Shown: positions 52,401-62,573, counted from the stretch's first letter. The stretch: DNA of 64,000 bases from Pycnococcus provasolii (GCA_938743325.2 OW568873.1:803456-867455), one strand, 5' to 3'. Notes: generated by a model not told the origin, from the letters alone. Program-made: numbers and translations.

Positions 52401-54008
52401 TCGGCAGGTGGCATTGCGGATAACTTCCAAGCGGCAGATTCCACCGGAAGGCTTGCAAGCTCTGAAGCCTTGGCATTCGCAATCAGCTGGTCGTCGAGTG
52501 CCTTGCGCGTAATTTCGTCCATCGCAAGGGTTGGTTCCTTGAGCAAAACAGCGTCTCGCGCGGACGTAGGCATGAGCGCGAGAACGGAGCCTCGATCTTC
52601 CGGTGACATTGCTCCCAGCAGTTGCGCACGCTCTTCGGAGTCGTCGACGTTGCCAATTGCCCGCGCACGCTCGTGCGTCGTGAAGTGCGCGAAAGGCACA
52701 GCTGGAACGGTACGCTGAGGCTGATCACCGACGCCTGCTTGTGCCACATCCTGTTCCACCTCGTCAGTCGGTGCCGCCAACGTCGGTGCATCCTCCTCCT
52801 CGCCGACAGGAGCGAGAGACGAAGATCCTTCGCCGGCATCGGCGACTCCCATCTTGCTCAGGAATGCGCCGATGCCTGCCATCTCCTCCTCAGTCACGGA
52901 CGCTGGCGGTTCCTTCATGACGTGACCCCCTGGACCGAGCTTCAGCACCGAGCTGTCGCCATCGGGCAGCTTAAGCTTTCCCGAATTCATTCGAACGAGC
53001 GTTGGTCGCGACGCTCTTTCTGCCGCCTCCACCTTCTTCTGCCGAACGCTGCCGCCTAAACCCGATCGTTCCTTCGACGAGCTGCTCTTCGACGAGGAGT
53101 CGCCGTCCACTGCACCGCCAAGCTTGGCAAGAAAAGACGCGATTCCATCAGCCTCCTCCTGGCTCACGCCGGGCGGTGGTGGCGGCGGCGACGGCGAGGG
53201 TGCCACTGTCTCCGCTTTCTGGACGATGTGATGCTGCTGCTCAGAACCATCGTCTCGTTCTTCTTCGCGTTGCTCTCCTTCTTCGTTATCGTCGTCAGGT
53301 GGCGCGATCTCACCGCCTAGCCCGAGAGCTGCGAGGCGCTGTGCAATGGCGTCTGCAATGTCTCCAACCTTCGCACCATCCTCCGTCGACGCCAGTTTTT
53401 CTGACGCGAGTGCAGCCACCTGTGAGGTATCCCATAGCACTCGTTCAAGGAAGTCTGCGTACTCGTCTCCGTCAATGCTATCAACCCACACGTCAGCAAG
53501 CTCAAACACCGCCTCGAAAAATCGGCTTTCGTCGAGGTGGCTTGCACCCTTGCTGTCCGCAACCCAATTTTCCTCGAGAGTCGCGGAATCGATGTTTTCG
53601 CCAACAAGGCTTAGGTAGATGGCACCCTGTTTTGTTTTGTTTTGTGTTAGGTTGTTAGTGAACTGGTGTTGTTTATCCACTATGGATGATTCGTGGTACA
53701 CTTACACTCATGAGCATGTAGTCTGCCAGCGTAACGGACGCAGTCCCATCATCGGTGCGTAGCGTGTAGAACGTCTTCCACCACTTTTCTATTGCCTTGC
53801 GCACGCGGTAGTGCTGCTTGAGCGCCAATCTTCGAAGTCGCGACTCTCGCGTGTAGTGCTCCGGGTTTCCCTGGTTCCAGTACGCGTGTCCCGCTATTTG
53901 CGCGGAGTTTTCCGCGTCAATGAGTACGCCCTCTTGCTTCGCCTTGCTGACTGCGGCCGTTTTGTTCAAGGCGAACGTGCGTTCTCGCAACTGCACGGAG
54001 TCGTCCAT
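49412..54008 (-). CDS. 1,505-residue protein with large internal duplication, two exons
   Basis: Exon 1 is 54008-53706 and exon 2 is 53626-49412. The 79-nt intron begins GTAAGTG, has ACTAAC in its body, ends AAAACAG, and is phase 0, joining YMLMS to GAIYLSLVG. The N-terminal 200 residues hold a folded segment (WKTFYTLRTDDG, EENWVADSKG, FFEAVFELADVWVD) of a type found at the start of large flagellar proteins in several protists; this is recollection. The middle holds two copies of a roughly 270-residue helical module. Matching pieces include LLGAMSPEDRGSVLAL versus LLAKLPASERGDVLAL and GTMRPADSASVAAGVAA versus DSMRPADSSSVAAGVAA. Its short helical units look like MgtE N-domain repeats, but no transporter is present. 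The C-terminus includes two identical 28-residue repeats, then a basic folded end. Confidence 0.65.
49980..50147. repeat. 84-bp tandem duplication within the coding sequence
   Basis: Two near-identical 84-bp units (49980-50063 and 50064-50147), differing at about three positions. In the minus-strand frame each encodes a 28-residue unit beginning GAVRHHAVSYAGKSSGYG. The near-identity at the DNA level indicates a recent in-frame duplication. Confidence 0.92.
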
Positions 54009-54437
54009 GGCGCTGTCGAGAGTTGTTGTGTAGCCTTGACAAGCGAACACTCACCGGCGGCGTGGTATTTTATGTAGTACTACGATAGTGGTACAGCTGG
54101 AAAGGACTAGGAGTGGTCATTATTCGGTTTCGCCTTTTGGGCCGCGGACGGAGTCGAAAGAGTGGAAGGTGCCCCTCTCCTTCCCTTCTCCTTCCCTTCT
54201 CCTTCTCCTTCCTATTCCCTTCTCCACCCTCCCGCGGAACAAACACGTGGAGAGAGAGAGAGAGAGAGGAGAGCAATCATGGTAAAGTTTACTGTACTGC
54301 GATTGCCAAGCTCGCGGCCAGGCTCTTGAGTCTTACCACCACCATCTACGTGATGCAATGATGGACGATTTTCAGCCTTTTCAGGCCTTTACAACGAATT
54401 CGGGGTTACATTCGGGGTTCAAACAATCTTCTATACA
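54009..54437. other. Intergenic spacer, nothing recognised
   Basis: 430 bp between the 5' end of the 1,505-residue gene and the 3' end of VPS25. It has pyrimidine-rich TCCTTCCC-type blocks (54178-54215) and a GAGA run (54249-54270). No gene or RNA seen. Confidence 0.5.
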
Positions 54438-54998
54438 TCACAAGAACTTGACACCAACGTCCTCGCCGTTCTCGCCGCCAAACACGCTCGCGACGCCGCT
54501 ACTTTGACAAGCGACGAAGATTCTGTGCAGAACATCTCTGTCAAGCCGCTTCCACTCGTCGGGAATCTCCGTAGCCTCTGCCATCTCGTACAGAGTGTAC
54601 ACACTCCCGTGAAGAGCGTTTTCATCCACCCACCTTCTCACGTCAGACACGTACTCCGCGAGCGTCTTAAAGAATACGCGACAGCGGTGCTTGTCAGCCT
54701 CAAGCCATTCGCCGTGCCCTTCCGCAACAAGCGCGTCCAGGAACACCACCTTCGCCTCTCGCTTGAGCGCGCGATGGATCGCCGCGTTGACAAACAAAGG
54801 TGATGAAGGGTCCGGCAGCACGTCCACGGTGCCGTCGGCGTGGTCGTCGGCGCTGACTGTGTGGATGTTGTGGTGCACGCAGAAGTCGAAGATGAGCGCC
54901 TTCCACGCCTGCACTTGCTTGGCGCGCGTCTCCTCGACCGGCTGCAGCGTGAAGTACGGCGGATACGCGTAGAAGGGCGGGTAGAGAAACGCGGCCAT
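54438..54998 (-). CDS. VPS25: VPS25, ESCRT-II subunit
   Basis: 186 residues from the ATG at 54998; a further 13-residue upstream extension in frame has another ATG and is less family-like. VPS25 is the ESCRT-II subunit that binds ESCRT-III during multivesicular body sorting. The signature opening is visible: FLYPPFYAYPPYFTLQP followed by TRAKQVQAWKALIFDFC, the conserved PPF..LQP..R..Q...W block. Two winged-helix domains follow, with FVNAAIHRALKREAKVVFLD, RRWVDENALHGSVYTLYEMA, EWKRLDRDVLHRIFVAC and the ending GEDVGVKFL, the usual C-terminal GVKF. Length fits the family. It diverges from SLD5, 270 bp away. Confidence 0.93.
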   Translation of the reverse strand: MAAFLYPPFYAYPPYFTLQPVEETRAKQVQAWKALIFDFCVHHNIHTVSADDHADGTVDVLPDPSSPLFVNAAIHRALKREAKVVFLDALVAEGHGEWLEADKHRCRVFFKTLAEYVSDVRRWVDENALHGSVYTLYEMAEATEIPDEWKRLDRDVLHRIFVACQSSGVASVFGGENGEDVGVKFL

Positions 54999-55268
54999 GG
55001 TGGGAGTGGGGTGGTTGAGCCCGAAAAATGGCTGCAAAAGTGCTGGAAGTGGCGCGTGAAAACCCGAACACTAACTGCGTGAGGGAGGAGACATCGGGGA
55101 GAAGAGCACTTTTCTGCTCTCTCCATCTCTCCCTCCCCTGATCCCCTCCGCGCCCAGGACTCGCATTTTCAAACGCGGAAAAGCCGGACCCCCTCTCCGG
55201 TGTTCCTTTCCCCCTTCCCCCCTTCCCCCCTCTCCGTCCTCGTCATCTGTCTCAAAGCAGCCTCGGAC
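54999..55268. promoter_or_regulatory. Bidirectional promoter of VPS25 and SLD5
   Basis: 270 bp between two divergent housekeeping starts. CCCCCTTCCCC-type pyrimidine runs lie at 55206-55235. No telomere-like tract is seen here, unlike several other promoters in the window. Confidence 0.45.
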
Positions 55269-56081
55269 ATGGACGACTTCGCACAGCACGACGAAGACGA
55301 CCCGCTCACACAACATAACACAAACGTTGACGAAGACCCGTACGCGCGACTGAAACGAGCCTTCGTCAACGAAAGGGCGTGCCCAGAGATCCTGCAGTAC
55401 GAAGAGTCGCTCGTCGACGAGGCGGTTGAGCACGTCGACATGCAGCAGGCGGAGCTCGACGATCGACGCGCGTCCGCTGCCACGGCGGAGGCGGGGAGAG
55501 ACTCCAGCGCGTCGGACGACCTTGTTGACCTGCTGAAAACCATGGAGCTGGACCGTGTCAAGTGCGCCCTTTTTTCTTTGGTCTTTGCTTCTCTGCGCAT
55601 CTGGTTTGTCTTTTGTCACTAACACTAAAACCAAAATTAAAACTGCTGCAGATACCTACTTCGCGCTTACCTGCGAACTCGATTGTACAAGCTTGAGACG
55701 TTCTCGCTTCACATCATGCAGGACAGCAACCTGTTTTCCCGGCTGAGTCAGAGGGAGCGGAGGTTCCTTGGAAGCCACACGGACTTGCTCGACAAGCTGC
55801 ACGACGACCTCGTCCTGAAGCACCTACCCCAGCAGTTCAACAGTCTCGTTCAGCAGGATACTCTCGTCGGTGAGACGAACGACATGGTGCCCTCGCCAAA
55901 CTTGGACACGCACGTGTTCATTCGCGTTCGCGGTGACCTGGGACGCGTAAACGTGGGCTACTCAGAATCTGAGCCGAATGGCAGGCCGTCCGAGGTGGAT
56001 ATGAGCGCGGGCGACCAGTTCGTCGTTCGTTATCGTCCCATTGCGCAGCTGCTGGCGAACGGCGAGGTGGAGCTATTGTAA
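55269..56081 (+). CDS. SLD5: GINS complex subunit SLD5 (GINS4), two exons
   Basis: Exon 1 is 55269-55561 and exon 2 is 55652-56081. The 90-nt intron begins GTGCGC, has CACTAACAC within, and ends CTGCAG. The split codon is Lys, giving MELDRVKYLLRAYLRTRLYK across the junction, which matches the conserved GINS A-domain helix of SLD5. The product is 240 residues. SLD5 is part of the CMG helicase (Cdc45-MCM-GINS). Further family blocks: RLSQRERRFLGSHTDLL, LVLKHLPQQF, and the C-terminal B-domain VPSPNLDTHVFIRV, ending in the short strand QLLANGEVELL. The acidic N-terminus is less conserved. Reading through the intron would end the protein at about 55620. Confidence 0.93.
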
Positions 56082-56270
56082 CGACCTACAGTTGTCGTCG
56101 CTCGTGTGAGTCACAACGTCCTAAGGTTGTTCATTCACACTAGTCACGTTCACCATCCAGTGCGTTTGTACACGGTGGTGGTGGTGGTGGTGGTTGTACT
56201 ATGGCACTTTTCGTTGGCGCGTGACACAAGAGTGTTCGCTTAATGTCGTCGTTGTTGCCGTCGCCGCCCA
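56082..56270 (+). repeat. Dispersed 3'-UTR repeat, copy 3 (diverged)
   Basis: It begins just after the SLD5 stop codon. By eye it aligns with copy 2: GGTTGTTCATTCACAC, then TTCACCATCCAG, GTTTGTACA, GGTTGTACTATGGCAC, CTTTTCGTTGGC. A GGT run (56173-56193) is inserted. Similarity is clearly lower than between copies 1 and 2, so it is an older copy. Confidence 0.6.
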
Positions 56271-56387
56271 GTTTGCATCGACGAACACGAAGTGTGTGTG
56301 ACGACGCGCACGGTGCAGAAGCTGTCAAACGGTGTTCGCGTTGGCCCAGCCAGTCTGCCCGGGGGATCCGTCGCAGAGTGCATATTG

Positions 56388-56408
56388 TTAACCCTAACCC
56401 TAACCCTC
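56388..56408 (-). repeat. Interstitial telomere-like tract (CCCTAA)
   Basis: Three CCCTAA units and a partial one lie about 190 bp before the ATG of the amylase fusion gene. Same short telo-box-like pattern as upstream of other genes here. Confidence 0.6.
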
Positions 56409-56598
56409 GACGAGCTTCGGCGCGTAGCCGTTGGCAAAATTCAAAAATTGGAGCGATTTTTTCGCCAGCGGTTTTGGGGCGGGCGGGAGCGAGCGGGGGG
56501 CCGGGGAGGTTAGAACCGACTGGCCAACCGACCGAAGGGGCGTTATTTTCCCTACCCATTTTCCGGTTCAAAAAAAACATCCAACTCAAAAACGACAC

Positions 56599-58346
56599 AT
56601 GGCACTGACACGCGCGGCAGCGGCGAGCATGCAGCTCGCCAACAGGCGGGCCGCCTCGGACCACCTGCCCAGAAAGTCGGCCGCCGTGGTGGGAAGAAGG
56701 GCTGCCGGGCGGAGCACGGTGCGCGCTCAGGCGTACAACCACAACGCGTACGCGCTGTCAGCACCTTTCCCGCGGGACCTCTTTCTCGGTTGCACAGGCG
56801 ACGATGTCAGGCTGCTGCAGGTGTACCTCGTCGACGCGGGGTACCTGCACGACGCAGGTGTCACTGGGTACGTTAATGTATTCGCGTTGCCGTCGCGCGC
56901 GCGCGCAGACACACACACACATGAACCTTTGCACTGACGATCCAACATCTGAAACACACACGTGCACCCGCGCTAAATATTTCAAAATTGCCCACGCAGC
57001 ACGTTCGACGCTGAGACGCGTGTCGCGGTGTGCGAGTGGCAAGCTGACCGTGCGGTGGGAGTTACAGGACTTTGGGGTGCAAGAAGTCGTGATGCAATGT
57101 GGGACTTCGACTACGCTGCCACCTCGCGCAAGGTGGCTCGACACCACCACAGCGCGGCGAGTGACGCCTTCATGGAAGGCGTGCAAGTGCAGGCAAGCCC
57201 GCTCGCCGCGGCTCGCTCGAGCTCGCTCGCCACGGCCGAAGCTACACCGTCGGTGGTCGCGCTTGTTGGTGCTGCGGTGGGTGTGGCGCTGCTTGCGGCA
57301 ACGCGCAAGATTCTTGCTCGTGTCACCAAGACTGCAGCCGGTGCACCGCGCCTTCCTACCGTTGCGCGCAGACGCCCGCCTTTGCGACGGCCGTCAATAC
57401 CATCGTCTCCATCCCCGCCGCCATCACCATCCTCCTGGCCACCTTCGGCGTCGTCGCGACGCGACGGCCCTAAGCTTCCACCATCCCTTCGCGAGCAGCA
57501 GCTCCTCCGCCAGCAGCAGCACAGTCAGTGGAATGGCTCCGCGACGCGCCAGCCGCAGCAGATAAGGCAGAGAAGCCACTACGCTCATTCAACTCCCGCA
57601 AGGACCACCGCCGCCAAGACCACGCCGCAGATGGCACGTGCTTCTTCGTCGCCTTTGCCACATTCACCGACTCAGCCACAGGCGGCACTCATCAAAGACC
57701 CCTCCTCTCTCCAGAAGGCGGAAATTCACCAGGAACGCCGGCGCGTTGCCCTGCTCGAGCGTCCGCAGCCAACGACCTTTGCATCGACGGTGCAGACGAA
57801 GAAGTACCGTGGAGGCGCTGATTCGGATACCGGAGAATCGCCTGATCACAGGTGGGCAGGATGGGGCGTGCGTCCTCCAAATGCCGCAAGGCATCGACCC
57901 TCGCCAGTACGCCAACGAGGCGACAACTCAACACGCCGTGCTGCGCCGCCGCCGAGGCTCGAATTTTTCCAGGATGCGCGTTCTGCAGCATCGCAAGGAA
58001 CGCAAACATCTGAGGTCAACGAGATATTGAAAGGGGTGTCGAATAATGTCGTCAGCTCTCCTGACGCACTCAAACTCGAGCAGAAGTTAGCCGCAGCTGA
58101 GCATGAACGCGACTTGGCACGCAAGGCTGCGCATCAGGCGCGACGACGTGCCTCGCTTGTCGAGCGGGGTGCTGAGCTATCACAAAGTTCTGCCGTCGTA
58201 AGCAACGACGTGGATCGCGCCATCGAAGATGCGCGTGAGACGGGTCGACGCAACGCGCAAACTGCGGCATCTCTTGCGGCGCGTCTCGACGAGCTCGAAC
58301 GAGAGAGCAAGACGACGCCACGCGCACCACCGTCTGCACCGAGGCA

Positions 58347-58388
<42 letters not shown>

Positions 58389-60171
58389 CCTCAAACTGTC
58401 GAAGGATGACGAGGCCCGTGTTACAAGCTTGGCAACTGCGCTCGCCGAAGCCCAGCGACAAGCGGCTACGCTTGCTCGTCGCGTGGAGCAGGTGGAATCA
58501 CGAGTTGCTGCTCGAAAGGAACGTCAGGTTCGCCGTGACGACGACTGGATGGCAGGCTTGCTGAACCTGTTCATGGGCGCGATTGTGGGACAGAAGTCAA
58601 CGACGCCGCAGCAAACGGTTTCGGAGCATACAACAGACAGCAGGCCCATTGCGCAGGTGACGCAGCTAGAGGAGGCACTCGAGGCGATGCCGCACGCGAT
58701 GGACGAAGTGCGTGCCGCGGCAGAATCTGTAGCCGGCAGTGCAGATGCCCTTTCGGCGCGTCTTAACGCGCTGGAATCGGAGGTTGCCACGCGGCGCGAT
58801 ACTAGCAAGCGCCTTGCAGAACGCATCGAGCAGCTTGAACGCGCCTTCGCAGCCGCGCCTGCGGTTGAGCAGCCGACGACGCCTGAACAGGCGGTTGTCG
58901 AGGAGGAGCTTGTCGAGGAACTCGAGGAGATCAAGCGCGGGCTTGAGGAGGTGGTGAAGAAACCTCTCTGGCGCATTGATGCCGGTCGCGAAGTTTTTCT
59001 GCAAGGCTTTCACTGGGACAGCAGCGGCGTGGGCGACTGGTACGGTGTGTTGAACGAACGCGTGCCTGACATAGCATCCTGGGGGTTTACCGGCGTCTGG
59101 CTTCCACCTCCGTCGCAGAGCATTGCCAAGCAAGGATACCTGCCGCAGGACTTGTACAACCTCAATTCAAAGTACGGCACCCACGAGAGTCTCAGCTCGC
59201 TTATCAACTCGATGCATGCGAATGGGCTTCACGCCGTGGCTGACATTGTGATTAACCACCGCTGTGCAAACGAGAAGGGCAGAGGCGGTGCCTACAACAA
59301 GTGGTCGGGCATGATGATGGCATGGGACGAGCGTGCCGTCACCACGGACAACGGCCAATATCACGGAGCGGGCGGGCATGGAACCGGAGACGACTTCCAC
59401 GCGGCACCGAACATTGATCACAACCAGGACTTTGTCAGGGAAGACTTGAAGGCGTGGCTTCGTTGGCTCCGAGAGAATGTTGGCTTTGACAGCCTGCGCT
59501 TCGACTTCTCGAAGGGCTACGACGGCAAATTTGCTGGCGAGTACATTGAGGCTTGCAGTCCAGAGTTCAGTGTTGGCGAGTACTGGGACACGTGTCAATA
59601 CGGAGGCGATGGCCTTGAGTACAACCAGGATGGCCACCGTCAGCGCACGGTGAACTGGATTGATCGGACTGGCGGTATCAGTGCTGCATTTGACTTCACG
59701 ACGAAGGGAGTTCTGCAGGAGGCTGTCGGACGCAATCAGTATTGGCGACTCGTCGACGGCAAGGGGCGCCCGCCCGGCGTACTTGGCCTTTGGCCAAGTC
59801 ATGCCGTGACGTTCATTGACAACCATGACACTGGATCGTCGCAGGCCCACTGGCCATTTCCAGGAGACCACGTCCTGAAGGGATACGCGTACATCCTCAC
59901 GCATCCGGGAAGTCCTTGCGTGCTCTGGGACCACGTTTTCGACTGGGGCGATGGCGTGCGCAACTCCATCCTCGCTCTCGTCAAGGCTCGCCAGGATGCG
60001 GGAATCCACAGCAGGAGCAAGGTGAAGGTGTGCGAGGCGCGTGAAGATGTCTACGGCGCGATCATCGACGACAGATTGGCAATGAAGATTGGACCAGGGG
60101 ATTGGAAGCCCGCCGGCTCGTGGACGGTGAAAACGAGCGGCGACGGATTCTGCGTGTGGATGAAAAGTTGA
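56599..60171 (+). CDS. Peptidoglycan-binding-domain/alpha-amylase fusion, two exons
   Basis: Exon 1 is 56599-56867 and exon 2 is 57000-60171. The 132-nt intron starts GTACGT and ends CCACGCAG. The split glycine codon restores DAGVTGTFDAETRVAVCEWQ, the heart of a peptidoglycan-binding (PGBD) domain at about 57-128. Product 1,146 residues. The N-terminus is Arg/Ala/Ser-rich, a likely plastid transit peptide. A hydrophobic segment (VVALVGAAVGVALLAA) lies at about 173-192. A disordered Pro/Arg linker with polyglutamine and a coiled coil run from about 200 to 745. The plant-type alpha-amylase domain follows (about 749-1146): VFLQGFHWDS, ADIVINHRC, the nucleophile region RFDFSKGY, the acid/base region SVGEYWD, and FIDNHDTGS, all with catalytic acids present. 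The glycoside hydrolase should cleave starch internally. The fusion with PGBD and a membrane anchor is unusual for a plastid amylase. Confidence 0.85.
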
Positions 60172-60399
60172 GAGCGATGCGATAGGACTATACATGCTAT
60201 ATATATTTCATATTTGGCTTATCCCAGGGGAAGAAGCTGAGGTTGTAGAGGAGTTTTTTTTTTCTCCCCAGGGGGATAGGTGTATTTAATTGGTAGGTTT
60301 TTGATTGGATGAGGATTCAGATGACTGTGTAAGAAAAACTTTTTGTGAGCTCTTTTGCTTATTTATTACTGATTTACTATGATACATCAGCGACTATCG
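60172..60399. terminator. Short convergent 3' spacer
   Basis: 228 bp between two convergent stop codons, AT-rich with T runs (60254-60263) and a small imperfect CCCAGGGG/CCCCAGGGGG inverted arrangement (about 60224-60276) that could fold. Nothing else seen. Confidence 0.35.
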
Positions 60400-61683
60400 T
60401 CATCTCCACGTTCCCAGCCTGCGCATACGACCAATGCCAAGCAAGCTGAATGAGATGGTAATCACATGCAGAAATGCCAACGCCACGGTGATCCGGAATC
60501 CGTCGCCTCTCCCTTCTTTAAGTTGCGGCCTCGGTAGTTTCTCATCTGGCACCACTACCAAGAATGACTGTTCGCCCTCTCTTTCTTGACACGCAATCTC
60601 AAGCGAATTTGTCTTAAAGTTCCACATGACGCCTTGAGGTCCGGACACATCAGACGGATCCAAATCAAAGGACGTCGTGTACCATAAGATGAGCAGCAGC
60701 ACGATAGCCAACGTGAGAAAGGACAAGCAGAGCGAAAGCTGCAGGAAGACGCGCGTGACCGTTCTTCCTCTCCTTGACTCGAGCTGGCCACAGCAACGCA
60801 GGTACGCAATACCTCCAAGGAAAAGTGCGGCAGAGTGAAAAATGATGCCAAAGAAAAACCCTGCAGCAAACACGTATGTCAACGTTTCGAGCTTGTCTAT
60901 TGTCCGCATGCAAGCTTCCCTTTCGACGCCGGAGTGCGGTGCACACCAATGTTCCAAGGCTCGGAGTGGGAGGCTCATTTCGCACTTTTCGGAGAATATC
61001 TCAGCCTCAAAATGTAAACGTCTGTTCACGAGAGCCTGCACTCTGACGGTAACAGTGTGCATGTCATCGTAGGTGACCGTCGCGGTGACGTCCTTAAGAC
61101 TTATCGCGTTGCCGTCCTCTTCATACTTTCCAGTCTCCTTTTCGCTGACATCAACTTTTGTCCGTGTTTCCTTCTCGTACTTCAATTTTTCCTCCTCCTT
61201 CCAGTGCTCGGTCCAGTTTGAACTTTTCTTCACCAATTCTGGATTAGAAAAGTAGTTTAAATAGGCTTCCGGCTTTTTGTCATATATTAGCGCCTTGACC
61301 ACAGCCTGTTGTTTCAACTGATACCAACTGATCATAGACAGAAAGTAAAAAATGAAGATGACCAAGTGAAGTATCGACGCAACGAAAGAAGGCCACACGT
61401 TGTGTGTTGGCTCAGACGGCAATTGCGTTGGGTAGAAAGGCACGTCACCTTCTCTCGATGCGATGGCTTGAGGTGCTGGTGCGACGTCAGCCACCGGGAA
61501 ACCCATGGCAAGCCCGTTTGACTGGTCCACGGCAGAAGTCAACTCCACCTGCTGAAACGGCGCCCCCACCTGAAACGGTAGTAGCCGTGCGGCACCACCA
61601 TGTTCTGCTCCGGTGATTCGGCTGGCCAGTCTCATGTCCACAGCGACCTCGGCGCTCTGACCTCCTGCTCCTCGCGGCAGCAT
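60400..61683 (-). CDS. Multi-pass membrane protein, unknown family
   Basis: 427 residues from the ATG at 61683. The open frame reaches further upstream to 61899 only through non-ATG codons. Four hydrophobic segments: about 100-124 (LHLVIFIFYFLSMISW), about 272-299 (YVFAAGFFFGIIFHSAALFL), about 314-339 (LSLCLSFLTLAIVLLLIL) and about 397-418 (VALAFLHVITISFSLLGI). Between the first and second is a charged domain of about 145 residues (HWKEEEKLKYEKETRTKVDV, CEMSLPLRALEHWCAPHSG) with a few cysteines, probably lumenal or extracellular. No diagnostic motif is recognised. It converges with the amylase gene and faces a long spacer on its 5' side. Confidence 0.6.
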   Translation of the reverse strand: MLPRGAGGQSAEVAVDMRLASRITGAEHGGAARLLPFQVGAPFQQVELTSAVDQSNGLAMGFPVADVAPAPQAIASREGDVPFYPTQLPSEPTHNVWPSFVASILHLVIFIFYFLSMISWYQLKQQAVVKALIYDKKPEAYLNYFSNPELVKKSSNWTEHWKEEEKLKYEKETRTKVDVSEKETGKYEEDGNAISLKDVTATVTYDDMHTVTVRVQALVNRRLHFEAEIFSEKCEMSLPLRALEHWCAPHSGVEREACMRTIDKLETLTYVFAAGFFFGIIFHSAALFLGGIAYLRCCGQLESRRGRTVTRVFLQLSLCLSFLTLAIVLLLILWYTTSFDLDPSDVSGPQGVMWNFKTNSLEIACQEREGEQSFLVVVPDEKLPRPQLKEGRGDGFRITVALAFLHVITISFSLLGIGRMRRLGTWR

Positions 61684-62249
61684 TCCCGTCTGACGAAGGC
61701 TGCAGATGCGACACGTCGCCGTGCAAAGGATGAAAAATCCTTTAATTCCCGTCGTTGTGAGCAAGCAAGGCGAGAAATAAGGTTTGCGGTGCGTGGCCCG
61801 GTCGAAAAAGCAGAGCGCAAGTTGCTGTTGCACACCTTCCAAACAGGCCTGTGTGCAACAAACGATTTGCCCAGCCTTTTTCTTCTGTGTAAAAAGCAAT
61901 GCCTACTGCCTCGTGATTGATTGGGCAATCCATAAAGGGCCGGGTTCGGCCTGCTCCTGGACTGCGATAACGCTCCCCTCTGTGGCGATAACGAAGCCCT
62001 CTCGAGGTCTGAACGAGTACGTGATGTCACGTATGGGTCACGCAAGGATTTTGTTTTTGGTTTTTATGGGCGCGTGAGAAGTTGAAGGTAAAGTGTAGAA
62101 TGATTGTTAAGTACTCAAGGTAGAAACGCGGAGCGAGCACAGATGCGAGCGCCGCGAAGCACGTCCTAAGATGCTGGCGGCAGATCAAGACGTAGCAGTC
62201 AAGACGTAGTCGGTTAGAAAAGGCGGTTAATCGGTTCGTCGTACTTTTG
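61684..62249. other. Intergenic spacer upstream of the membrane protein gene
   Basis: About 565 bp. The minus frame stays open to 61899, but without ATG. No telomere-like tract, RNA or convincing gene was seen. A short direct repeat GACGTAG occurs at about 62189 and 62204. Confidence 0.4.
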
Positions 62250-62540
62250 CACGGGAGCTCCCGGGGGGGTCTCCGGCAGCTCCCGGGAGCTCCCGGGGGG
62301 TCTCGGGAGCTCCTGGGAGCTCCCGAGACTCCTGGGAGCCACCCCCCTCTCCTGGGAGCTCCCGATTTTTGGTCTCCCGGGAGACCCCTGGGAGCTCCCC
62401 CTGGGGAGCTCCCAGGAGCTCCCAGGAGGGTCTCCGGGGGGGTCTCCTGGGAGCTCCTGGGCCCGAAGGGGGTCTCCGGGGGGGTCTCCTAGGAGCTCCC
62501 AGGGGGGTTCTCGGGAGCTCCTAGGAGCTCCCGGTCGTCG
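62250..62540. repeat. GC-rich palindromic minisatellite
   Basis: A degenerate array built from GGGAGCTCC, CTCCTGGGAGCTCCC and GGGGGGTCTCC modules. Most units contain the palindrome GGAGCTCC or CCCGGG, so the array can form many hairpins. Unit order varies and no single period holds throughout. It has no protein-coding sense and ends where AT-richer sequence with transposon remnants begins. Confidence 0.8.
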
Positions 62541-62573
62541 TGTTTATACCCACACACGGCTATTTCGTCGTGA

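Noticed and set aside
61684-61899. Longer N-terminus for the multi-pass membrane protein
   Set aside because: The open extension has no ATG and starts at a TTG.
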